From Piscirickettsiaceae bacterium (GTDB taxonomy: Bacteria > Pseudomonadota > Gammaproteobacteria > Thiomicrospirales > Thiomicrospiraceae), in assembly GCA_027019045.1 (NCBI GenBank), contig JALUXI010000177.1:1-11513 (forward strand): DNA of 11,513 nucleotides. The letters are read 5' to 3'. Of this stretch, positions 6,435 to 11,513 are shown piece by piece. The position numbers were made by a program, and so were the translations under genes. Within the stretch, counting starts at the first letter, position 1; every line of letters starts with the position of its first letter. Below the pieces are notes generated by a model. It ran no database searches and was not told the origin of the DNA. It saw nothing but the letters and a program-made list of their open reading frames with translations.

Positions 6435-7820
6435 TTAGGAGGCTGAAAGTCGAGTAATGTCATTTAAAATGGCAAATGCCGTTAAACTCAAAATTAAAAA
6501 TAGACCGATCATCTGTGCCGCACCTTGAACAGCATCGCTCAGGGGTTTCCCTCTGACCATCTCAATTAAATACATCAATAGATGTCCCCCATCTAAAACG
6601 GGAATAGGCAATAAATTCAGTAATCCCAAACTTAAACTGAGCAGGGCTAAGAAGCTGATAAAAGTAATAAAACCTCGTTGTAACGCTTGGCCTGACACTT
6701 GTGCAATGCCAATAGGGCCAGATAAACTTTCTGTTCCCACGCTGCCTTGAACCATTTTGGTAATCATCTGCCCTGTCAACTGGGTTAAACTCACACATTT
6801 TTCCCAGCCTAATTTAAGCGATTCAAAGAGTCCATAACGATGCTGTGTCATATAAGGTGCCAACGCTTTTTCAGAAATTTTGACCCCAGCACCAATAAAT
6901 CCTTTAACGGTGGTCATTTTCTCAGAGGTAGCTGGCTTAGCCCCAATTTTAATCAGAAGGGTTTGTTTTTTTCCATGGCGACTGATTAAAAACTGAGCCT
7001 CACGATTTGGATGCGTCGCCACCCACTCAACTAACTGTTCCCAACTTTGGAGAGGGTGTCCATCTATCACAAGAATCTGGTCACCCGCTTGCAATCCAGC
7101 TTGCTCCGCAGGCGAGTTGGGCATCACTTTTGCAATCACGGGCAGAATAGGGGGGCGATAAGGAGTAAGGCTATTGGCATCAAACCAAGCTTTTAGCAGA
7201 TGTAATGCATCTTCACCTTGCAACTGCTGTTTGATCGATAAATTTTTCGGTGGCAACAATTCTAATTGCCGAACATCCTGCTGTTTAAACGCCTGCAAAA
7301 GTAACTCATGCGACTGATGCTCATCTGCAAGCACTCGATTAAGCAATTGCCTTTGAAAATCTGACCAACTATGAACAGGCTGTCGATCCAATTCAACGAT
7401 CTGCCAAGGATTGGTCAATGCGTCTTTCAGTTCCACCAATGGCTTCAGTTGCGGTACGCCCCATAAATAGACAAAGCTAAACGCCAACCATGCAAACAAA
7501 AGATTAATGGCGGGTCCAGCAAGCACCACCAAAAAGCGTTTCCAAACAGCTTGACGATTAAAGGCTCTCGGCAAATCTTCTTCGGCAACAGGCCCTTCTC
7601 GCTCATCGGTAAACTTAACATAGCCGCCTAATGGAATAGCCGCCACCTGAAACAGCGTTTCCCCCTTCTGTTTTGACCAGATAGGACGACCAAAACCGAT
7701 TGAAAACTTTTCTATCTTAATATTAAACAGGCGACCCACACGATAATGCCCCCATTCATGAAGGGTGACTAAAATCCCTAGGGCAATCACAAAGCCTAAA
7801 AGAGACCACAACACGCTCAC
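6435..7820 (-). CDS. rseP: Intramembrane site-2 zinc metalloprotease RseP
   Basis: RseP is an inner-membrane S2P-family protease that cuts anti-sigma factors (RseA in E. coli) after DegS, releasing sigma-E, and also clears signal-peptide remnants. I choose GTG at 7820, giving 461 aa (E. coli 450). This GTG overlaps the cdsA stop as GTGA, has GGGAAG 6 nt upstream, and gives an N-terminus (VSVLW) that lines up with E. coli MLSFLW, so HEWGH falls at 21-25 against 22-26. A GTG at 7838 would add six residues but has no ribosome site. The zinc ligands are the HEWGH histidines and the Asp of LDGG (D410). PDZ2 lies around 227-305 with PNSPAEQAGLQAGD; PDZ1 is divergent. Membrane segments are near the N-terminus, 95-120, 385-410 and 430-455. 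It sits directly before its functional partner bamA. Confidence 0.97.
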   Translation of the reverse strand: MSVLWSLLGFVIALGILVTLHEWGHYRVGRLFNIKIEKFSIGFGRPIWSKQKGETLFQVAAIPLGGYVKFTDEREGPVAEEDLPRAFNRQAVWKRFLVVLAGPAINLLFAWLAFSFVYLWGVPQLKPLVELKDALTNPWQIVELDRQPVHSWSDFQRQLLNRVLADEHQSHELLLQAFKQQDVRQLELLPPKNLSIKQQLQGEDALHLLKAWFDANSLTPYRPPILPVIAKVMPNSPAEQAGLQAGDQILVIDGHPLQSWEQLVEWVATHPNREAQFLISRHGKKQTLLIKIGAKPATSEKMTTVKGFIGAGVKISEKALAPYMTQHRYGLFESLKLGWEKCVSLTQLTGQMITKMVQGSVGTESLSGPIGIAQVSGQALQRGFITFISFLALLSLSLGLLNLLPIPVLDGGHLLMYLIEMVRGKPLSDAVQGAAQMIGLFLILSLTAFAILNDITRLSAS

Positions 7821-8632
7821 TGCAAACTTCCCATCCACAGTAGTGTAAAGAGCGGCATGGCAATCAACAGACTGTCAATACGATCTAAAATCCCACCATG
7901 CCCTGGTAAAATTTTGCCACTGTCTTTTAATCCCACTTGGCGTTTGAGCACACTTTGAAACAGGTCGCCAAAGACAGAAAGTAGCGCAATCAAAGTTGCC
8001 AGTAAAGCAAAGGTGACGGGTGAAATCTTCAACGGCTCGACGACACTCATACCGCCAATCATGACCACACCAAAAGAGAGCAACCCACCGCCCACCACCC
8101 CTTCCCAAGTCTTCCCAGGGCTGACATAAACGGCTAATTTGGTTTTACCAAACTGCCGACCAGCAAAATATGCACCTGTGTCAATCGCCCAGATAGACAA
8201 CATTGACAATAAAATTTCGGACGGGGTGAGCAGGTGGCGTAGTGTCACCATAGAGAGCGTAAACACCACCAGTGTCCATAGCCCCAATAACAGCACTAAA
8301 CCAGAATGGGTCACAACCGCTTGCCCTTCTCTTTTTTGATATAGCACCACAATAGTCATGACCACGAATAATAACGGAATTGCAGAATATAAAATGATTT
8401 GCTGAATATCATGGCTCGCATTTAAAACGAAATAGAGGGCGACTTCCACCACAATGATAAACGCCAATCGTTCTTGCAACAGCTTTCGTCCTGCAAAAGC
8501 CGCCCACTCCCATGCCCCAACAGCCGCCACAGCCAGAAAGCTCCAGCGCCAAGCCTGTTCAGAGGCTGCAAAAAGCAGCCACAAGATAGCCGCCACTAAA
8601 ACCAAAGCGGTCATCACCCTCTGCTTTAACAT
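7817..8632 (-). CDS. cdsA: Phosphatidate cytidylyltransferase (CDP-diacylglycerol synthase)
   Basis: CdsA condenses CTP and phosphatidic acid to CDP-diacylglycerol, the common precursor of phosphatidylethanolamine, phosphatidylglycerol and cardiolipin, in the inner membrane. The 271-aa polytopic protein shows several hydrophobic segments from residue 5 onward. The complete family signature lies at about 227-253: SVLKR, KDSGK, LPGHGGILDRID. It also has DTGAYFAGRQFGK (151-163) and SPGKTWEG (171-178). The ATG overlaps the uppS stop (7-nt overlap) and has GGGGAG about 6 nt upstream; the stop overlaps the rseP start by 4 nt. Tight overlaps on both sides suggest translational coupling of uppS, cdsA and rseP. 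In Pseudomonas-type clusters dxr follows cdsA; here it does not. Identity is secure. Confidence 0.98.
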   Translation of the reverse strand: MLKQRVMTALVLVAAILWLLFAASEQAWRWSFLAVAAVGAWEWAAFAGRKLLQERLAFIIVVEVALYFVLNASHDIQQIILYSAIPLLFVVMTIVVLYQKREGQAVVTHSGLVLLLGLWTLVVFTLSMVTLRHLLTPSEILLSMLSIWAIDTGAYFAGRQFGKTKLAVYVSPGKTWEGVVGGGLLSFGVVMIGGMSVVEPLKISPVTFALLATLIALLSVFGDLFQSVLKRQVGLKDSGKILPGHGGILDRIDSLLIAMPLFTLLWMGSLQ

Positions 8633-9378
8633 GAAGACTCCCCTTGCTGCTCTGCTTGATTCTCCGCTTGTACTTGCTCACTGGTTTTGCCGAAGCGGCG
8701 TTCTCGTTGGTTAAAGCTTTCAATCGCTAAATCTAATTGCTTCTCATCAAAATTTGGCCACAGCGTATCGGTAAAATAGAGTTCAGTATAAGCTAATTGC
8801 CAAATTAAAAAATTAGAAATGCGTTGCTCTCCACCTGTCCGAATCAGCAGATCAGGTTCTGGCTGTTCAGCCAAGCAAACAAATTGACTCAACGCCTCTT
8901 CCGTTAAATGCTCAACTGACTCCTCAGGATGGGCGACCTGCCAAGCTTTCACCGCCTGAACAATATCCCATCGCCCACCATAGTTGGCGGCAATATTGAG
9001 TTTCAGCCCCGCATTTTGTGCAGTGGCTGCTTCCGCTTTTTGAATATGCTCGATAATTTCGGGATCAAACTTTGAAATATCCCCTATGATTTTGAGCTGC
9101 ACATTATTTTCATTTAGCTTCTGCACCTCTCTTTGCAGGGCAGACAAAAACAGCCGCATCAGCTGAGAGACCTCTTCTTGGGGGCGTTTCCAGTTCTCTG
9201 TACTAAAAGCAAAGAGGGTCAATGAGGTCACGCCCAACTCGGCGCAGTGAGACACGATCTTTTTAACCATTTTCACCCCTTTTTGGTGCCCCATAAAACG
9301 AGGCAGGAACCGCTTCTTCGCCCAGCGGCCGTTTCCATCCATAATAATGGCAATATGTTCAGGGATTGATTTCATCAT
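8626..9378 (-). CDS. uppS: (2Z,6E)-farnesyl-diphosphate-specific undecaprenyl diphosphate synthase
   Basis: UppS is a cis-prenyltransferase that adds eight isopentenyl units to farnesyl diphosphate, giving the C55 carrier precursor for peptidoglycan and O-antigen at the inner membrane. With the start at 9378 it has 250 aa (E. coli 253). Motifs are IIMDGNGRWAKKR with catalytic Asp D14, GHQKGV, FAFSTENWKRP, LNIAANYGGRWD, RTGGEQRISNFLIWQ and ELYFTDTLWPNF, then ERRFG near the C-terminus. The frame stays open to an ATG at 9468, but those 30 extra residues match nothing in the family, have no ribosome site and cross a terminator-like hairpin. ATG-ATG at 9373-9378 gives the normal N-terminus IPEHIAIIMDGN; either ATG could be used. 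The ribosome site is weak (TTGAGC), so expression may depend on upstream RNA structure. Identity is secure; the start is likely. Confidence 0.97.
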   Translation of the reverse strand: MMKSIPEHIAIIMDGNGRWAKKRFLPRFMGHQKGVKMVKKIVSHCAELGVTSLTLFAFSTENWKRPQEEVSQLMRLFLSALQREVQKLNENNVQLKIIGDISKFDPEIIEHIQKAEAATAQNAGLKLNIAANYGGRWDIVQAVKAWQVAHPEESVEHLTEEALSQFVCLAEQPEPDLLIRTGGEQRISNFLIWQLAYTELYFTDTLWPNFDEKQLDLAIESFNQRERRFGKTSEQVQAENQAEQQGESSC

Positions 9379-9399
9379 GCTCAAGAATTTTAGGGTTTT

Positions 9400-9431
9400 C
9401 AAAAACAAAAATGGCTCGTTAATACGAGCCA
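9400..9431 (-). terminator. Terminator-like hairpin between frr and uppS
   Basis: The minus strand reads TGGCTCGT-ATTA-ACGAGCCA (9412-9431), a perfect 8-bp stem with a 4-nt loop, followed by ATTTTTGTTTTTG. This is a good intrinsic-terminator shape. It ends only about 20-30 nt before the uppS ATG, leaving little room for a promoter, so partial readthrough or attenuation is the more natural reading (inference). Confidence 0.75.
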
Positions 9432-9443
9432 CTTCATCATCTG

Positions 9444-9478
9444 TTGCGGCCAAGACCAAAAAAGGCATTATGCCGCAA
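9444..9478 (-). other. Two mutually exclusive hairpins upstream of the uppS terminator
   Basis: On the minus strand TTGCGGC (9472-9478) can pair with GCCGCAA (9444-9450) over 7 bp. Alternatively, GGCA-TAA-TGCC (9464-9474) forms a short 4-bp hairpin followed by six Ts. Both need bases 9472-9474, so they cannot coexist. This is a possible attenuator-style switch, but the short hairpin is weak. Confidence 0.35.
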
Positions 9479-9495
9479 AGCCAAACAATTTTCAG

Positions 9496-10053
9496 CTAAA
9501 TTTCCAATAAAGCCTTCTCTTTTTCGGCTAGAAGTGTCTCGACTTCCCCTACATATTTATCCGTCAACTTCTGAATATCATCTTCAGCACGACGGGCTTC
9601 ATCTTCGGTAATTTCTTTCTCTTTAAGTAGCGCCTTAATATCCCCATTCGCATCACGACGGATATTACGAATCGCCACCCGTGCATTTTCCGCTTCTTGT
9701 CGTGCCAATTTTGTAAATTCACGACGGCGTTCTTCCGTTAACATCGGCATCGGCACACGAATCAAGTTACCATTGGTGGAAGGATTGACCCCCAAGTCAG
9801 ACTGCATAATCGCCTTTTCCACCTTCTGAATCATCGGCTGCTCCCAAGGTTGAACAGTTAAAGTACGCGCATCTTCCACATTGATATTCGCCACTTGGCT
9901 GATAGGTACTTCAGAGCCATAATACTCCACCTTTACCGAATCTAAAATAGAAGGGTGTGCGCGCCCTGTACGAATCTTGGCAAAGTTAGCTTCCAAGCTT
10001 TCAATTGATTTTTTCATCCGCTGTTCAGCGTCTTGTTTAATTTCATTCAACAT
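9496..10053 (-). CDS. frr: Ribosome recycling factor
   Basis: RRF works with EF-G to split post-termination ribosomes in the cytoplasm and is essential in most bacteria. The 185-aa product is exactly the E. coli length. It shows the family sequence throughout: KIRTGRAHPSILD (26-38), VEYYGSEVPISQVA, SDLGVNPSTNGNLIRVP, LTEERRREFTKLARQEAE, VAIRNIRRDAN and the C-terminal KEITEDEARRAEDDIQKLTD. Domain I is the three-helix bundle formed by both ends; domain II is the central beta part (about 30-105). The ATG at 10053 lies 2 nt after the pyrH stop, with GAGGAG inside the end of pyrH as ribosome site, so the two are translationally coupled. It is followed by a terminator-like hairpin and then uppS; dxr, which follows frr in E. 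coli, is absent here. Confidence 0.99.
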   Translation of the reverse strand: MLNEIKQDAEQRMKKSIESLEANFAKIRTGRAHPSILDSVKVEYYGSEVPISQVANINVEDARTLTVQPWEQPMIQKVEKAIMQSDLGVNPSTNGNLIRVPMPMLTEERRREFTKLARQEAENARVAIRNIRRDANGDIKALLKEKEITEDEARRAEDDIQKLTDKYVGEVETLLAEKEKALLEI

Positions 10054-10055
10054 CT

Positions 10056-10775
10056 TTATTTCTCCTCAGTCACCAGCGTGCCTTCATCTTCTCCCTGAAG
10101 TATCCGCTTTACAGCATCTTGTTTAAACATATCAAAAACCCGAATCGGCATTTTGTGGTCACGACATAGAACAAAAGCGGTCAAATCCATAACTTGCAAC
10201 TGCTTCTCAATCACCTCATCATAGCTTAACTGTTGATAACGGGTGGCTTGTGGATCTTTGATTGGATCTGCCGTATAGATGCCATCCACTTTCGTCGCCT
10301 TCAGTACTATATCCGCCTGCACTTCAATCCCCCGCAGGGCGGCAGCCGTATCGGTGGTAAAGAAGGGATTGCCCGTTCCCGCAGCAAAAATCACTATCTC
10401 ACCTGCCACTAACCGCTTTTTCGCCTCATTGGCATTAAAACCGACGGCCACACTCTCAATTGGCATGGCGGCCATAATGGTTGCTGTCATCTCTGCAGCT
10501 TCAATCACATCTCGTAATGCCAACGCATTCATCACTGTTGCCATCATGCCCATCTGGTCACCCGTCGTGCGCTGAATTTGCGTCCCAGCAATCTGCACGC
10601 CACGGAAGAGGTTACCTCCTCCTACAACCAATGCCAGCTCAGCCCCTAGCTCCTTTGCGGATCGAATTTCAGCCACCACTTTTTCCAAAGTCGCTGAATC
10701 CAACCCAAAGTCATTGGATCCCATTAGGGCTTCACCGCTAAATTTTAACAGTACTCTACGATATTTTAATGTCAT
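10056..10775 (-). CDS. pyrH: Uridylate kinase (UMP kinase)
   Basis: PyrH phosphorylates UMP to UDP with ATP. It is a hexameric cytosolic enzyme of the amino-acid-kinase fold, usually activated by GTP and inhibited by UTP. With the start at 10775 it has 239 aa (E. coli 241). Motifs are LLKFSGEALMG (about 9-19), VVGGGNLFRG (about 50-59), GDQMGMMATVMNALALRD, AAGTGNPFFTTDTAAALRG (about 131-149), KATKVDGIYTADP and ARDHK-like CRDHKMPIRVF. The ATG at 10775 is preceded by GAGGGAG at a good distance and gives the family N-terminus. An in-frame ATG at 10826 would add 17 unmatched residues and abuts the tsf terminator. It is coupled to frr by a 2-nt gap. I see no convincing own promoter, so readthrough from tsf may drive it. 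Identity is secure. Confidence 0.98.
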   Translation of the reverse strand: MTLKYRRVLLKFSGEALMGSNDFGLDSATLEKVVAEIRSAKELGAELALVVGGGNLFRGVQIAGTQIQRTTGDQMGMMATVMNALALRDVIEAAEMTATIMAAMPIESVAVGFNANEAKKRLVAGEIVIFAAGTGNPFFTTDTAAALRGIEVQADIVLKATKVDGIYTADPIKDPQATRYQQLSYDEVIEKQLQVMDLTAFVLCRDHKMPIRVFDMFKQDAVKRILQGEDEGTLVTEEK

Positions 10776-10778
10776 ATG

Positions 10779-10785
10779 CTCCCTC
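10779..10785 (-). promoter_or_regulatory. Ribosome binding site deciding the pyrH start
   Basis: GAGGGAG on the minus strand ends 3 nt before the ATG at 10775. No comparable site precedes the in-frame ATG at 10826, so the shorter pyrH is preferred. Confidence 0.7.
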
Positions 10786-10829
10786 TCAATCTTATCAATA
10801 GAGACTTCTTTAAAACCAATCTCCATTGA

Positions 10830-10879
10830 TAAAACAAAGGCCGCAAAGCCAACCTTTTCAGGTCAGCTTTACAGCCTTT
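10830..10879 (-). terminator. Strong terminator between tsf and pyrH
   Basis: Arms 10836-10855 and 10860-10879 pair without a bulge over 20 bp in the minus-strand RNA (four G-U wobbles), closed by a GAAA tetraloop. The 3' arm ends in UUU and is followed by GUUUUA. It begins 15 nt after the tsf stop. This looks like the 3' end of a tsf (probably rpsB-tsf) transcript, with pyrH reached by readthrough or an unseen promoter. GAAA is a GNRA loop, which stabilises the hairpin. Confidence 0.85.
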
Positions 10880-10894
10880 TAAAGTGAATTTGAA

Positions 10895-11513
10895 TTAACC
10901 TTGCTGAGCTAGACGAGCCGCTTCGGCGACTTCATCTGCAAAGTTGGTCTCTTCAACTTCAATCCCTTCACCCACTTCGAAGCGGATATAATCAATCACA
11001 GTCGCACCATTGGCTTTTAATAGCTGTTCAATGGTTTGATCTGGGTCTTTAACAAAAGGCTGACCCACCAAAGTAATCTCTTGCAAGAACTTACGCATAC
11101 GCCCTTCAATCATCTTCTCAATGATATTCATAGGCTTACCGCTCTCTTGTGCTTGCTCAATCTGGAAAGCACGCTCTTTTTCGACCACTTCTGGATCTAG
11201 ACTATCTGCATCCAAAGCTTTAGGGTTGGTCGCTGCAATGTGCATTGCAACATCACGAGCAAGGGCTTCATCCCCCCCTTCAATCGCGACAATTACACCA
11301 ATCTTTTCACCATGCTGATAGCTACCAACTAAACCAGTAGTTTCTAGCTCACCAATACGACGAATGGTCATATTTTCGCCAATTTTTGCAATCAACTCAC
11401 GACGACGCTCATCCACAGTCGCACCAGAGGCCATTTTTTCATTCAAAATCGCTTCTGGATCCACCACATTTTGATTAAGGGCGATTTGAGCAACTTCATT
11501 TGCGAAGTCTTTA
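10895..11513 (-). CDS. tsf: Elongation factor Ts, 5' end cut by the window
   Basis: EF-Ts is the guanine-nucleotide exchange factor that recycles EF-Tu-GDP to EF-Tu-GTP in the cytoplasm. About 205 C-terminal codons are visible. The frame stays open to the window edge and begins with KDFANEVAQIA, which in E. coli directly follows the TDFV motif, so about 85 N-terminal residues (UBA-like domain and start of the core) are missing. Visible family segments are AKIGENMTIRRIGELE, GSYQHGEKIGVIVAIEGGDE, MHIAATNPKAL, EKMIEGRMRKFLQEITLVGQPFVKDP and the C-terminal IRFEVGEGIE. A GTG at 11467 is internal, not the start. rpsB is expected just upstream, outside the window. A strong terminator follows. Identity is secure. 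Confidence 0.98.
   Translation of the reverse strand, partial: KDFANEVAQIALNQNVVDPEAILNEKMASGATVDERRRELIAKIGENMTIRRIGELETTGLVGSYQHGEKIGVIVAIEGGDEALARDVAMHIAATNPKALDADSLDPEVVEKERAFQIEQAQESGKPMNIIEKMIEGRMRKFLQEITLVGQPFVKDPDQTIEQLLKANGATVIDYIRFEVGEGIEVEETNFADEVAEAARLAQQG

Noticed and set aside
9379..9468. Longer uppS starting at 9468
   Set aside because: The 30 extra residues match nothing in the family, the ATG lacks a ribosome site, and the added stretch contains the terminator hairpin.
10791..10819. Promoter-like TTGGTT, 17 nt, GATAAG before pyrH
   Set aside because: Both boxes match the consensus weakly, and transcription would start at about 10784, cutting into the pyrH ribosome site.
10776..10826. 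Longer pyrH starting at 10826
   Set aside because: It starts 4 nt after the tsf terminator tail without a ribosome site, and the extra 17 residues are absent from the family.
11465..11467. GTG at 11467 as the start of a 190-aa tsf
   Set aside because: The reading frame and EF-Ts similarity continue upstream to the window edge, so this is an internal valine codon.

Overview
This window is a conserved 'housekeeping plus envelope' cluster of a Gram-negative gammaproteobacterium. Every gene I can support is on the minus strand, so transcription runs from high to low coordinates. In that order it reads tsf (5' end cut by the window), pyrH, frr, uppS, cdsA, rseP, bamA, skp, lpxD, fabZ, lpxA and lpxB (3' end cut). 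The order matches the well-known E. coli/Pseudomonas tsf-to-lpxB block. Base composition is moderately AT-rich by eye. I cannot name the genus; AT-richer gammaproteobacteria outside the Enterobacterales, such as Cardiobacteriales-like lineages, are only a guess.

Layout. 10895-11513 is elongation factor Ts, followed by a strong 20-bp terminator hairpin. 9496-10775 holds pyrH (UMP kinase) and frr (ribosome recycling factor), followed by a second terminator-like hairpin. 6435-9378 holds uppS, cdsA and rseP, packed with overlaps of 7 and 4 nt. 2442-6412 holds bamA, skp and lpxD. A 181-bp leader containing two hairpins precedes fabZ and lpxA (1043-2260). A third terminator-like hairpin lies between lpxA and lpxB (1-981). 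No gene-free stretch exceeds 300 bases. I see no mobile element, CRISPR array, tRNA or rRNA.

How the genes work together. Tsf, PyrH and Frr serve translation and pyrimidine nucleotide supply. UppS makes undecaprenyl diphosphate, the carrier precursor for peptidoglycan and O-antigen, and CdsA makes CDP-diacylglycerol for phospholipids. RseP is the intramembrane protease of the envelope-stress cascade. BamA and Skp assemble outer-membrane proteins. LpxD, FabZ, LpxA and LpxB supply lipid A acyl chains and build its disaccharide.

The gene content is ordinary, and I found no new multi-gene system. The points worth a second look are: dxr is missing from both of its usual places in this block; LpxA carries a Met at the acyl-chain ruler position, which predicts short-chain lipid A; hairpins with U-tracts sit immediately before uppS and lpxB, as attenuators would; BamA ends in a non-aromatic residue and has an unusual cysteine pair; and a long stem-loop lies in the fabZ leader.
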